A stretch of DNA of 64,000 nucleotides, from positions 5,890,001 to 5,954,000 of the forward strand of contig JAGPXD010000003.1 of NCBI GenBank assembly GCA_020746995.1, in the 5' to 3' direction. This document shows, piece after piece, positions 43,280 through 55,500 of this stretch. Numbering within the stretch: the stretch's first letter is position 1; the number at the start of each line of letters is the position of its first letter. The notes beneath the pieces were generated by a model. That model did no database searches and was not told the DNA's origin. It was given only the letters and a program-made list of their open reading frames with translations. The stretch comes from Plectosphaerella cucumerina (lineage: Eukaryota; Ascomycota; Sordariomycetes; Glomerellales; Plectosphaerellaceae). The position numbers and the translations under genes are program-made.

Positions 43280-44083
43280 TGTGTGGTGTGAGCGTGGTGA
43301 ATTGGGTGTGGTGGTGTAATGGAGGGGAAGGAAGCAGAGAAGAGAAGGGGAGTTGCCATGTAAGATGTGAAGGGTCGGGGAGCTACAGGCGAGTGGAGAG
43401 CTCTGAGGTGGCTGCGGATACCCCGGAGTTACAGGTGCGTCATGATGGACAGAGCTGAGCTTGGGAAGCTGCAACGGGCAAGTGGCTGCCAGTGGCTGGG
43501 GGCCGTTGGAACCTTCTCCGCACATCGCTGATTGAAAACGGCCATCTTCGGATTCCTTCTTTTCATCACCAACATCAATTCATCGCCGCGACTCATCGAC
43601 AGCCAGACCATCAGACCATCAGCATCAACGACATGCATGTCTGGCGGGTCCAATCCAGGGGCCTTGGCCCGATCTCTGGTCATCGTGCATCCATCCCGCT
43701 GCGGGCCGCTGCATCTCCATCGAGCTTGCACCGATGCGACGGAGCATTTTACGTATTTGCAGCACACCACCCCGCCGCCGACCATTTCGACTGCATTCGG
43801 ACAAGCCCCTTGACCTAAGCCTCGAAGCCATCGACCCTGGAGCATCAAGCCCGTCCAAGGATTCAAACGCCCAGTCACCGAACTTGGCAGGCGCACGCAC
43901 ATGCCCCGAACCCATCAAGCAAATGCCACTCACTCGAACACGCCATTTAGTACAAAGGATTACAATTGATAGCTTCAAAGTCTACACCTCGAATACCCCG
44001 CGAAAGAAGACTGCTAGCCCGACGACAGAAACCCGACGACAGGAATGAACCCCAGCGGCTCCAAGCTTGCCTCCCTTGAAAGC
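43280..44083. other. Promoter of RTG2 and 3' flank of the phosphate permease
   Basis: About 800 bp between two minus-strand genes. Short frames only. Confidence 0.45.
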
Positions 44084-46042
44084 TTAAGCGAAGTGAGGCG
44101 CGTTGAGAGCCAGCGCCATGGTGCATCCACCGATAAGTCCAGCGATGGGAATGGTCATGAACCACGAAAAGACCACAAGCAGAACCCTCTTCCAGTTGAC
44201 GGCACGCCAGTGGCTGCACAGGCCGACACCGACAGTGGCACCCGTGATGCACATGGTCGTCGACACGGGCAGCTTGTACTGGGAGAAGACAAGCACGGTG
44301 ATGGCGGCGCCCATCTCCATCGACGAACCACGGCTGGGGGAGTGGTAGGTGATCTTGTTGCCCATGACTGGCGGAAAAGGTCAGTGCGAGGCTCAAAAGT
44401 GACTGATATACAATGCTTACCCTTCATGATGTTGTAGCCATATGTCACGAATCCAAGGATGAGCGTCAGAACCATGACAGCGATCTGCCAGAGAGGCACG
44501 TCCTCGGTAGCCGCCGCAAGGCGACCAGTGCTCCAAGCAGCGTACATACCAGCCCAGATGCCAACCGCGTTGCCGACATCGTTGGCACCGTGAGCGAAGG
44601 ACGCGGTGCAGGCGGTGATAACCTGCACGAAAGAGTACAGGTACTCGACCTCGTTGGAGTACTTGGGCGCGTAGGCGTAGGTGCGCTCCATCCGCTTGCC
44701 CTCAGGCGTACCCTCAACACCAACCTGCGCCGTGTGGATATCGTAGTGAGTACCGTACAGAAGAGCGACGACGATGATAGCCGGGATGCGCTTGACAAAG
44801 TTGACCAGGTTGCCAATCTCGTGAATGGAGCCGGCACCCATCGGGTGGGCATGCAGGTAGCGCATCGCCCAGCCCAGCGGGTTCTTCTTGGTGCGGAGCT
44901 TGGCGTGGTGCTTCTCGAGAGCCTGGCGCATGAGGACGGCGTAGTCTTCCTGGTTGATCTCGCGCTGGATGGCGGCCTTCTCGCTGGAAGCCTCGGCGTC
45001 AACATCGTTGACATCCTGGCGGACACCCTTGGAAGTAGGCGCAGACGTCTTCTCGACCTCAGACTCGTCGTTCTGGATGACGGCAAAGTTGGGCACCTTC
45101 GCCTCAGACGCGCCCTCGGGAGCAGGGCGACTCCACAGAAGGGGTCCCTTGACGATCTCCCACCACTTGAGGGTATGGTCCTTCTTGACAACCTTGGCGT
45201 GAACGAAGGGCAGGAAGAAGATGGCGCTGAGGATGCACAGGCCCACACCGACGCCGACGGTCACCGACGCGATGTACCAAGCAGGCTTGGAGCTGAGTCC
45301 CAGACGAGGAGAGCCCTTGTAGACGACGGAAAGCGTGCAGACGGTTCCGGCGATGAGGAAGAAGAAGGGCGACGTCCAGACAGCCCAAGGAACAGGGTCC
45401 TTGCGCATGTGCACAGTGACCTTGATCAGGGTGAAGATGATGGCACCGAAGCAGGCGGAGATGGCGGGCGCCATGAGGAGACCGGCGAAGATGGCGCCGA
45501 CACCCTTGCCGTTGTTCCAGCTCCACTTGACGCCCTTTGTGCCGCCGGTGGCGATGCCAACACCGATGAGGCTGGACACGAGGGCGTAGGTCGACGAAAC
45601 GGTAACGCTGCAGTGGTCAGCTCAAGTGGCCTGGATCAAGGATACTTCGAAGGCGAACTTACTTGTTGCGCGAGCACCACATCACCCAGGTGGCAGCACC
45701 ACAAGCGGCGCAGGCAAAGGCCAAGAGCTGGACACCGGGGTTGCCCTGGAACGAGGAGGCGCTGATGATTCCATCCTTGATGGTCGAAGCAGTACGGGCT
45801 CCCACGGTCAAGGCTCCCAGAAGCTCAAAGACCAGGGCACACACCATGGCCATGCGGTAGGAGATAGAGCGGGACGAGACGCTAGTAGCCCATGAGTTTG
45901 CGACGTCGTCTGAGATGTGTTAGTCCTCGGGAGTCAGCAGTCGATAGGGTTGGCTCCACGCACTCGCTCCATTGTTGTAAGCCTCGAGCAGGGCAAAGAT
46001 GGTGCCAATGGCAAAGACGTAGGTATACTCCTGGAGAACCAT
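44084..46042 (-). CDS. pho-4: Sodium-phosphate symporter, PiT family (PHO-4/Pho89 type)
   Basis: Exons 46042-45964, 45909-45663, 45607-44421 and 44367-44084; introns of 54, 55 and 53 bp; 598 aa in phase. The PiT signature occurs twice, as in the family: GANDVANSWATSV near residue 25 (rebuilt across the first intron) and AHGANDVGNAVG in the second half. About ten to twelve membrane segments are split by a long charged cytoplasmic loop (EKTSAPTSKGVRQDVND region). The size fits Neurospora PHO-4 (about 590 aa), a high-affinity phosphate permease induced by phosphate starvation. I do not see a confident regulator site in the promoter. Confidence 0.9.
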
Positions 46043-46575
46043 CTTGGCGGTGGTGCTGATGTCGAAGCCGATGCTGTGGAAGCCGTCTGGAGTGTCGCCG
46101 ATAGCAGCCAAACCTCCTCGTCTTATACCACAGCAGGTTTTGCTCTGGCTTTCCCACGTGGTCGACATGCGGGCTTCATGAGGCTCCGAAGCCTCGTGGT
46201 CGACGAACGTTCGATATGATCCACCCTCGGTCACCACCCAAGGGTCCGGGTGGCCAAGCACTCGCGAACATTGGCGCCAAGCCGGGATCGGAGTTCCCGA
46301 GGGGTCGGTCCCGGGTCCACCGCCGTCGAGCACGAGGCCGCTAGTCATGCCCCTATTCGCTCCGGGCAGACGGGGCTCACGGAAGACCGGCTCGGGGGCG
46401 GGACCCGCCTGCCGAGATGCCGTGAAGGGAAGAAGAGCACGTGCTGTAAAAAAGGGCAGGCAGCAAGTGAGTAGAAGCGGACGTCCGCATCGATACGCAG
46501 TCAGGCAATGTCATGTCTCTGTTGGGGGCACGGCGGAGCACGGCGCACCGGAATCGTATCAGAAATGATGCATTG
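46043..46575. other. Promoter of the phosphate permease gene
   Basis: About 530 bp between two minus-strand genes. The permease frame stays open upstream of the chosen ATG, but that part has no family similarity. No gene is supported. Confidence 0.45.
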
Positions 46576-47147
46576 CTAAACTGTTGGTCGTGTAGCGAGG
46601 TCTTTCGAAGGCATCGCCAGACAGACATCCATTCTCTTTGGATCCATCACCTTGACGCTCCCATCAAAGTTCAACCCTGCTGTACAATGGTGTCTGACGG
46701 CCTTGGTTGAGCGAATCGAGGAACCCAGGACAGCTATGAATTGCCACAAAGGATCTGGGTGTGAAACACTGGGAAAGATCATTGTCAGCTGATGTCAACA
46801 AGGGCAAAAAACACGACCTACCTGGGAAGTTTTCCTCGATGTGGGAACTGCGGCCTAATGGAGGCGCCGCCAGGGTCTTGCTCCGTAGGGGGAATGCGAT
46901 GCTCATGCTCGGACTCGCTGTCTTCCGAAGCCTTGTCTTCTCCTTCCAAAGTTGACTCATTCGAGTCGGGATCCCAACTAATGGAAATTTTCTCAACTTC
47001 CCAAGCCGCGTCGGTCGCTTCTGGATTAGAGAGGTAGATGGTTCGGACTGTCGTGTAGTCCCATGTGTGGTCGTTTTGCCATCTCTGTGCGTCTTTGGCG
47101 ACAGCCAGAGAGGCGAAGAGAACAACCATGGCGGTGCTGGACTTCAT
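46576..47147 (-). CDS. Small secreted hypothetical protein
   Basis: Exons 47147-46822 and 46768-46576, intron 46769-46821 (53 bp, GTAGGT donor, CAGCTGAC branch), 172 aa. A signal peptide is clear (MKSSTAMVVLFASLAVA). The middle is rich in Asp, Glu and Ser (EGEDKASEDSESEHEH). The C-terminal exon has a hydrophobic strand (LWQFIAVLGSSI) and two Cys. The clean splice in phase supports a real gene. I recognise no family. It could be a secreted effector or wall protein; this is a guess from size and signal peptide only. Confidence 0.55.
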
Positions 47148-47958
47148 GATGGATGGATGAATGACTGGGCTAGCAATGGACAGAAGAGGAGGACTTGAAG
47201 ATGTTGGACTGATGTCTTGAACGAATGTCTTCTAGCTTGGGTGTGTAGCATGTATGACAGAAGAGAAAGAGGGCGGCGAAGGGGATGGCAAGATGGAAGA
47301 CGGCGCTTCCATGCTCCTCCACTTCATTTGCTCTTTCCCCCGACAGAAGCCGGATATCATTGACGAATGAATGGGAAGCACCCAAGCAACCTCAGGGCCT
47401 GCCTGAACAAATATGATGGCGATTTGTCAGGAGGGACCTAGATAAGTGCAGATCACCTAAGCGGGCAGACATGTGGCAGGCGCAATCCTGAAAGGCGCGG
47501 ACACGGCAGGTACACCCCACTCCTTGACACTGACATAACCCTAAGGCAGAAAGCCCTGCGAGGCGGGAATCGTGAGGAGCCATGGTGCTTTCCATTCGAA
47601 CCTGCCCGAGAGCTTCCGGGGTAACCGACACCTCCGGCTCATTTCAGTCAACTGCTAAGACGTTGCAGGCCAGCAGGGCAGGTTGCCAAGCTGCGGAAGG
47701 CCTCAACGTCGACATCCAGGTTGGTGTCGAAAGCACCTCAGCTTCTCCAGGCTTCTAGGTTGACATTGCGAGAGGCCTTGAGTGAGTGCTGTCAGTGTGC
47801 ATCCAGTTCTTTTCACCGATCATGAGAGCAGATGCGTTCGCACTTCAACCTTCTCTGCGTTCTCAATTTTGACATGCAACCCATGGCTATTACTCCCCTC
47901 AAACCCTCTCAAATCACCCATCTGGCAAATCAAGAACAAGTGATGAGCCCTGGTCTTC
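47148..47958. other. Intergenic region between two minus-strand genes
   Basis: About 810 bp, no frame with a domain. It should hold the promoter of the small secreted protein and the terminator of the PAN-domain gene. Confidence 0.45.
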
Positions 47959-49910
47959 TCAGCTGTGCTTCTGCAGGCTCTCGGGCTCAGCCATGGAGCG
48001 ATCAAGCGGCGCCAGAGCATGGCATGTTGCCTCCTGTCCAAAGGTCGGCCTGTTGCCACCAGGGTCCCTCTCCGGATGAGCATTGCATCCCTTTCCAGCA
48101 ATCCAGTTGACGCCATGGCACCGCGGCTCATCAGCACACGCCTTGGCACACTCGGCAAGGTTGGTGGCCCCAGGCAGGATGAAGTGACCGCTGCTGCGGA
48201 AGCAGTGCGAGCAGTAGAGCCTAAAGTCCTGACCCGCTGCTGCAATCAACTTGCCGTGGTCTTCGGCGCAGGTGGCCGCATCGGCGGGCATGGGGCTGCT
48301 TCCCACCTGGTCGCAGCCCTTCTTGCAGCCAGCGCAGGCTCCAGAGCATCCGAGGGAGTGGGCGCTGACGAAGGCCTCAGCAGTGATGGCGGGCCGCTTG
48401 GTGTTGTTGCCGAAGAAGCACTTCTTGGTCCGGGGCTCGTAGTCGGCGCTCTGGCAGGCGGGCATGGCGGCACATGAGGCCATGCACGCCTCGAAGGATG
48501 GCCGGCGCTCGGTCTTGAGTACTGTGGTGCCGTGGCGAGCCTTACAGGACATGAGGAAGTTTTCGCCCGTCGGACTCACGTAGAGCTGGCCGTCGGCCGA
48601 GGGACATTCGGTGGAGCAGCGTTTGGCGTCGGAGAGCTCGGCGTCCTTTGTTGGCGGGTCGGTGACAAAGGCGTAGTGCACGCCCTCGAGCCTCGTCATG
48701 GAGAAGTTGCCGTTGGTGTACAGACGGCAATTGGCGTGGCCGCCGGCGGGCTCCATGCCGGGAATGAACATGAAGCTGGGAGTGGTCAGAGGAAGCTGGA
48801 GAGAGGGTGTACTGGGAGGCTCACCTCTTGCACTGTTTGTTCTTGACGCACTCCTCCGAGCACTCCTTGTGGCTGGAAACGACCTTGTAGTCCAGGATGA
48901 CGGCACCGTCGGCGTCCGAGCAGCACTGGAGGTAGAACCAGGTGCCGTCGGATCCTTCAAAGATCTTTCCATCGTCTGCCAGAGTCAGCATCGCGACACT
49001 GTTGTGCTTCCAAGGAGAACTTACTCTGAGGGCATGTCAGGCTGGTCGTGACAACAGGCTTAGCAGCGGCAGACGCCTGGCGCGTCTTGGGACACTCAGT
49101 CGGCCACCAGACATGGCCCGACCAACCGGTGGTGACGGCTGGGGCCTTCTTCAGAGCACAGACACGGGAGCCTTCGTCGAAGTCGGAGCTGAAACATTGA
49201 GGATCATTGGCACAGCGGGAGGCACACTCCTTCAGAGTTGGGCAGGATTCCGCCCTCCAGTGACCCTGGGCATGGCCAGTGTTGCACTTGAGTTCGTAGG
49301 TCTTCCCGTTCCTGAAAGGGTCAGCGAAAGTCCTTGCAATGGACCGAATGAACTTACGTGACGTAGCGCTTGCCCTGATCGGCCGGGCAGGCGTAGGAGG
49401 CCTGGTTCTCCGGGTCTTCCTTGCCTCCGCTGTTGTCGATGGGCTTCTGGTTGTCAACGGGCTTCGTGTTGTCAACAGGCTTCGTATTGTCGACAGGCTT
49501 GGTGTTATCGACAGGCTTCGGCTCGACAGGCTTCGGCTCGACGACCTTCTCGACAAAGTACCAAGTGGCCAGAGCGGCATTGTCGAAGACCTCACCCTCC
49601 TTCTTGAGGGCACACTTCTTGGTCTTGTCGATGAAGGTGCTGTGGAGACACTCGGGGTTGGCAGCACAGCGCTGCGCACAGGCTGTGACGTCGGTGCAGG
49701 GCTCCTCCTCAAAGGGCATGCCCTTGATCCCCTTGGCGCACTTGAGTTCGTACTTCTTCGAGTTTCTGGAAGGGCATTAGCGAGTGTCGAAGGGGGCTGG
49801 ATGGAGCGCACTCACACGACAGTGGTCTTGCCGGAGTCCGCAGGGCAGGAGTACTGCGTCTGCGCGGCAACGACAGCGACGAGGGTAAGGAGGATGGTGA
49901 TGGAGGGCAT
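47959..49910 (-). CDS. Secreted protein with five PAN/Apple-like domains
   Basis: Five exons: 49910-49816, 49765-49358, 49311-49025, 48975-48825 and 48775-47959; introns of 46-50 bp; 585 aa in phase. A signal peptide (MPSITILLTLVAVVAA) is followed by Cys-rich repeats. Each has a strand such as YELKC, then a helix with CxxxC (for example CAQRCAANPECLHSTF, CASRCANDPQCFSSDF, CMASCAAMPACQSADY, CAKACADEPRCHGVNW). A Pro-rich linker made of PVDNTK units separates the first two. PAN/Apple modules bind proteins or carbohydrates; such proteins are secreted or wall-associated in fungi. The internal repeats, including CPADSGKTTV versus CPADQGKRYV, point to domain duplication. Confidence 0.8.
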
Positions 49911-50340
49911 GGAGGGCAATGATTGTCGTGGGGGTGCTTTCGAGATGTGTGTCGGGGTTGTCTTGGTTCTTGGTCGTCTCCAGCGGTCTCGTCGATGCCT
50001 TTTTAAGCGCCAGCCAGGTGTGATCCTCGATTCGAAGGCATTGCCGAGAACATCCCTCGTCACGCCCGTCTCGGATGTGCCCCTTTCCTGCAACACGTCA
50101 AGCAAATGAGGGGAATACGGATCACCGCAGCGAGGTGCAACAGAGGATGCGGCGAACCGATCGGTCGGTGAGATGAAGGCAAGGTCAGGTCGACGGAACC
50201 CGCCCCAGGCCGGCACTGGCCTATATCACCAGCCGCCCCGGAGTTGGTCTTTCTGCTCTGACGGAACAAGCACAGAGCATAGCCCCCAAAAGGACAAGAC
50301 CAAACAACACTCAAACACTCACTCATCATCTCCTCCTACA
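49911..50340. other. Divergent promoter between PAN and glycine-run genes
   Basis: About 430 bp between two divergent secreted-protein genes, possibly sharing control elements. No gene is supported. Confidence 0.5.
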
Positions 50341-50676
50341 ATGAAGATCTCCCTCGCCCAGCTCGCGGCCATCAGCGCCATCCTCTCGCAGACGGATGCC
50401 TTCTTCTGCCTCATCCGGCCCCTCTTCAAGCCCATCCCGCTCTTCACCATTCCCATCAACAGTGGAGGCGGCGGTGGCGGTGGCGGAGGCGGAAGCACCA
50501 TCGGTCCCGCAACCTCCTGCGCAAAGCCAGCATGCGCGAAGAAGTCCTGCCCCCCGCCGCAGTGTCTTCCCCTCCCCGACCCGGAGATTCAGGGCGCCCA
50601 CATCGAGTCGTGCAAGTTCAACGGCTTCAACGGGGGGCTTTTCTTGGACAACGGGTCCCCGAGCTTCTGCTACTGA
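50341..50676 (+). CDS. Small secreted glycine-run, cysteine-containing protein, copy 1
   Basis: Single exon, 111 aa from the ATG at 50341. A signal peptide (MKISLAQLAAISAILSQTDA) leads to a hydrophobic, Pro-rich stretch (FFCLIRPLFKPIPLFTIPIN), a run of ten glycines after one Ser-Gly, and a Cys/Pro-rich tail (SCPPPQCLP) ending FLDNGSPSFCY. The gene at 51461 encodes the same layout. No known family. Candidate roles are a wall or surface protein, or an effector. The frame stays open upstream, but the signal peptide fixes this start. Confidence 0.65.
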   Translation: MKISLAQLAAISAILSQTDAFFCLIRPLFKPIPLFTIPINSGGGGGGGGGGSTIGPATSCAKPACAKKSCPPPQCLPLPDPEIQGAHIESCKFNGFNGGLFLDNGSPSFCY

Positions 50677-51460
50677 GAGGTGTGACTAGACTGGAGGTTG
50701 GGACACGGGTGCCACGTCGGACGTAAAATTGTCGGGAGACGAGTCGGGGTGCCGAGGAGGAGTTCGAAGAGGACAATGCAATGGATCGATCCGCATCTGG
50801 GCAATTCCCTCTTTCGTGTTGTGCAGTCCGTTGTGACGCGTCGTGCTGGCTTGGTGTCTCTTGCGGGGTCGGGACTCTAGAGCACGCAGCCGCCCAGACT
50901 CCATCCTGATGTCGCGCAAATCCGGGGTCGAGTCGTGCAAGTCGATGGACGTGATCATCTCGAGTGTGCTGACTTCGATCTCCCCCGCTCGGTACGGCCC
51001 GACCGCGTCTCAGACCCTTGTGCCAGGTTACTGCGATCGTAGCACACAGCGGCTGCTGGCGGCAGGGCGCCGTCGTTCGGTCCAGATGGGGAAGTCTCGA
51101 TGCTGGGCATCCGGATGTCGGATGCTGGTTGCCGGACACCGGATGTCGGATGTCACGATATTGGGGTAGCCGACTGGGTGAGGCTCACGAGATGCTCGTT
51201 CGAATGTCCGGTGAGACTGCGGCAGCATGCCTCATGTTGCAGGAGAACAGCCACCAAACCTGTGCAAGTGCTGGCGAAACAGACAAGCAGCCGGCCGAAT
51301 ACGATGGTGAGACTCGGTCAGGTGCAGTTGATGAGTTGGGCGGCATCGAGACTGGCAAGATGAGATTCGACCGAGAGGGGTAGTTGGCACCGTTCGCGCA
51401 TGTAAAGGGGGCCAGACTGCTGCCTCTGGAGTGGCAACATCATCCATCCAATAACCCAAG
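50677..51460. other. Intergenic region between the two glycine-run genes
   Basis: About 780 bp, with short frames only and one 14-bp direct repeat listed separately. Confidence 0.45.
51111..51152. repeat. Direct repeat CCGGATGTCGGATG, two copies 28 bp apart
   Basis: Exact 14-bp copies at 51111-51124 and 51139-51152, each itself containing two GGATG units. They lie about 310-350 bp upstream of the second glycine-run gene. Confidence 0.7.
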
Positions 51461-51812
51461 ATGCAGCTTTCTCGTGTTCTCATTGCCGCTGCCGTTCTTG
51501 TCGGCCATTCCGACGCGTTGTTCTGGTGGTGGAAGCCACTTGTCATCCGCCCTCTCAGCATCCCCGTCAACCTTGGCGGCGGCGGTGGAGGAGGAGGTGG
51601 AGGCAGCACCACATGCACATGCCCTCCGCCGACATGCCCAGTAGGACTCCATTCCAAATCATGAGGATGGTGCTGACAAGAAATAGGCACCCGATTGTCC
51701 TGACCCAGACTGCCCTCCGAATGCGGCCTGGAAGCAGCGCCAGGACGACAAGGCGAAGTGCCCGGGAGTGGCGGTCTTCAAGAAGGACGGGTCATTCCAT
51801 ACTTGCCGCTAG
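51461..51812 (+). CDS. Small secreted glycine-run, cysteine-containing protein, copy 2
   Basis: Exons 51461-51640 and 51687-51812, intron 51641-51686 (46 bp, GTAGGA donor, GCTGAC branch, ATAG acceptor), 101 aa in phase. Signal peptide MQLSRVLIAAAVLVGHSDA, then LFWWWKPLVIRPLSIPVN, a ten-glycine run, and a Cys-rich tail (CPPPTCP, then CPDPDCPP) ending KKDGSFHTCR. It shares order and motifs with copy 1, but copy 1 has no intron. Without the intron the frame would stop just after CPVGLHSKS, so splicing is needed to reach the last conserved Cys. Confidence 0.65.
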
Positions 51813-52522
51813 ATGGAGGGAGAGGCATTTCGAGGTGAGGAGTGAGCTCGGCCAGATGAGGATTCCATTTCTCTGACGAGAACAAGCGAGCCATTGGACT
51901 CGTGTCGAAATGAAACCAGTGTTGACGGTAGGGTTTGGTGTATGCGTTGATCAAGAGTGAAGCTGGTGAACTGTTGCCTGAATCGCACTAGGTTTGATGT
52001 CGTATCGTGGACTCACGGGAAGTCTCCTCCTGGAATAGAACTCAACATTGACTCGAGAAGAACGAGCAGAAAGAGTCCTCATTTCAAAATCATGCGGGAT
52101 GGGTCATTGTCGGCGGAGGTTCGAGCGTCTGGGGCGCGCTGAGGGATTCCATGCGACAGGAGGTTGGGTTTGAAAGGGGAAGGTCGTCAGTTTACGAGCT
52201 GGAGGCGGGGAAGGAAATGGCCCTGGAAATTAGTGGCTTCCCCGGCTGACTCATCGGCCACGACCAACCCCGGCCGCTACGCGTACACGCTTCCAGTGAG
52301 AGAATACGACGGCCTCTTTTTGGCCTCAGCACACGGTCGTATTCTTCCGTGCGTGCAGCGGCTTTGCCGTCCACGGGGCTCCAGGCAACATGGTCCAACC
52401 CCTGCGAAGTCAAATACGTGGCTCAGCCCATCCACGGTCCGTCACTTCAGCACCAGCATTCTCAACCCACCTGCCTCCTTTCTCTCCTCTTCCTTCTGAT
52501 CCCATCCAAGACCGAAATCACC
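51813..52522. other. Intergenic region upstream of the long hypothetical gene
   Basis: About 710 bp. The last 100 bp before 52523 are C/A/T-rich, as in a fungal 5' leader. No gene is supported. Confidence 0.45.
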
Positions 52523-55500
52523 ATGGGCAAGCGCCAGCTTCCCAGCAGCGCCGAAATCGCCGCGTCTCTCCGCCAGACGGAGAGCGCGTCCAAGCGACGC
52601 GATGCCATCAGCTACTTCGGCAAAGCAATCCGCAAAGCTGACCTTTTCCAGCCCACCTGGGACGCCGTCGGTGGCGCCCAGGGCCTTGCGAAAACAATGT
52701 CCGAGTTCAGCTTGCGAGACTTGGATTCCATGTGCAGCTGCCTAGGCCAAAGCTCGGGCGCCATGGGTGCTGTGACAGAGAGGCGCGCGGCGCTGGCCGA
52801 GCTCGTGAAGACGCTCTACGACGACACCTACGACGTCAGACCGGTGCATTCCTACTACAAGAACATCATCCCGGCATGCGATCACCAAGTCTTCGAGGCT
52901 TTCGAGGCTCAGTCGGGAGTCCAATGGACACGCTCTCAAAAGAAGCGCGTCTTCTTCACCCACCGCGACGAACTTAGGCCCAAGTTCCTAGTCGACCTGG
53001 TGTCGCCTGAGGGAGAACCTGTCTCCTTCTAGGACAACATAGTCCTCTTCCATGGTAACGTCGACTTCTGTGAGCAAGTACTCTCTGCGACAGCCTCACA
53101 TGACGGTCGTCTGAATCCGGACTTCCTGGACTCATTTGCCCTTCCCCTCCTGAACCGATTGACACGGCGGCGGCGCACCACCAGCGAGACCAGAAAAAGG
53201 GTACTCGACCTCGTCATCGATTGTATTGAGAAACACATCATCGACCTCCAGCCCTGCCTGCAATTCGAACCAAAGGGCCTCATCTACCGGCACCTCATTC
53301 TCCACTACCGCGTCGGAGATGCCTGGGTCGTGTCGCGCCTCGTCCGCGTGCTGACGGTAACTTCGCGTCGAGATTGCCCCCAAAACCTCTTCCAGCTGGC
53401 CATGGCACCGCGCCATAAACAATCGGGGAAGAATCGTAACACCGGAATAGTGTACAAGTACGATCCATTCCCGCTGTTCCGCCTTTTGCTTCTGCATCTC
53501 CTCGAGTTCCCCGTCGATATCAGCGATGATTCAGATGCCGGCTTGGAACGCCTGCGAAAGCTCAGCAACATGGACCATGTCTCCTGGCCGCTGGAAGTCT
53601 TCACCTCGACCGAGCCGAGCCTGGCTCTAGCGCTGCTGAACCGCCTGGACAAGGTCGACCCCACGTCCAGCTTCATCAGGGTACCGGGATCAAGGCGGAC
53701 CGTCCTTCAACAGAAGGGTGAGCTCGACGGGAGACATGCGGATGTCGAAGTCCTGCGGGCCATGCTCCAGAGCCGCCTCTGGGCCGCTGATGACCCCAGG
53801 TTCCAACGGACCCGGGACATCATCGAGAAGCGCAAGCAGCAGGCAGTGACGGCCCGCGAGCCGCTCAAGCGTGCCTTCTGGGCACAGTCGGCCCTCAATC
53901 TGTGCGTCGCATCAGGCGATCTCGACCTCTTGGAGGAAGCCCTCATCTGGGCCCGACGGTTTGCGAAAGACTCTCAGACATCTCGTGGCCTGTTCGTCGG
54001 CCACGGCACTGGTGTTCTCACCGATGAGCTGGACCGCCTCCTGTCCTGCGTTCCCCGCGAAGATGACCACCCAAGCCGACTCTCCTCCGACTACGTCGTC
54101 AAGGGGATCGCAGCCGCCAATCGCATCGCCATCGAGCTGGCCCAGGTGGTCGCGGCGGCCGCCTCCGAACCAGCTTTCAACATCTACCACTGGGCGAACG
54201 TGTTGCTGGTGACACGCACCATGGTGAAGCTGCGCGTGGACGGGGCCGCTGCGTTCGCCAAGGTCATTGACGACGAGCCGTTGAGGAACGAGACCATTTG
54301 GAAACCGACAATCACGAACTTCTTCGATCTTGACGACCGGCATCCCACGTCTGCGAGCGCCCATCGCGAGCTTCTTCCTTCAGGTCCACGCATTGCCACC
54401 TTGATCGGACAATTACTGCACCACATGACCCCGAACCACCTGGCGGAGCTCGCCTCATTTTCGCTCCAGACCATGAAGACCAGGCTCTCCGCCGAATCCT
54501 TGCGAGCCATGACGGACGCCACTGTCTCCATCACCATGTGCCTCACCCGAAGCGACCAGCCTGCCCTCGCCTGTCCCTTCATTTGCCAGGCAATCACCAA
54601 CGACGGTGGCGAGAATAGCTCGTGGCACCGCCAGCTGTTCACAGTCGAGTTCCTCTCGTCGCTCCCAGCCGCTGCCGCAAAAGAATTCCTTCACTCCATC
54701 GCCAGTGGTATCACAGATATCATGAGGGAGCAGAATGCCCGCCCATGGCGCCCCGACATGAAGCCCGACCCAAGCGCCCGACACGTCAAGGTGACCACGA
54801 TAAAGATGGTGGCCCAGACTCTTCGAGGCAACGTCTATCTCGACGCTCTCTCCACCACGAACATACTCATATCCCTTCTTGATGAGGCTCGCCACATCGA
54901 CGCCCGGATCACACTCGTTAGCAGCCTCATCGGCATCCTGGAAGAGCCAACGACCACACCGTCGCTGCGCCAACGCGTCCTTGTGGCCTTGGAGGCATCT
55001 GTTGTGCCTGTTCTCGCGCGCGTCAACGAGCGTTTCCCAGTCGCCGACGACGAGTGGGAGAAGGTGCCAGAGGTCGGGGACGAGTCGCCCCTGCTGTCAA
55101 CACTGATCGAGAGGGCTGGCTCGGTCAAGCTAGGCACTGAGGACAAGGCATTCTTGACAGGCATCATCACCCAAGGACTTGTCCAGTCTGTGGAAAACAA
55201 CAAACTCTGGATGCAGGCATTCCTTGCGAAGAATAACTTCGTCGTCGACTCGCTCCCGTCTAGCCCTGTCCACCCGGCCATTCTCGAATCCGTCCTGGCA
55301 AAGTTCTACGAATTCGTGCCTGTGTCGCTCTTGGACACAATGAAGAGCATCGCGCTGGCCAACCTCAACCCCCCGGCAGACGTCGCGCAAGTCACGAAAC
55401 TGGTCAAAGCGGATACCGAGCTCGCAGCCTCCAACGCTGGCCTCCACTGGCTTCGTGTCTTTGACGACTCTCCTAGGCGGGTGCTCGACCTTGGCTTGTC

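Noticed and set aside
46043..46348. An N-terminal extension of the phosphate permease
   Set aside because: The frame is open upstream, but the protein family starts at the ATG at 46042 and the extension has no family-like sequence.
53000..53032. A 33-bp intron that would remove the TAG at 53030
   Set aside because: The acceptor looks good, but the length is below any other intron here and the donor GTGTCG is weak. I keep it only as an alternative.
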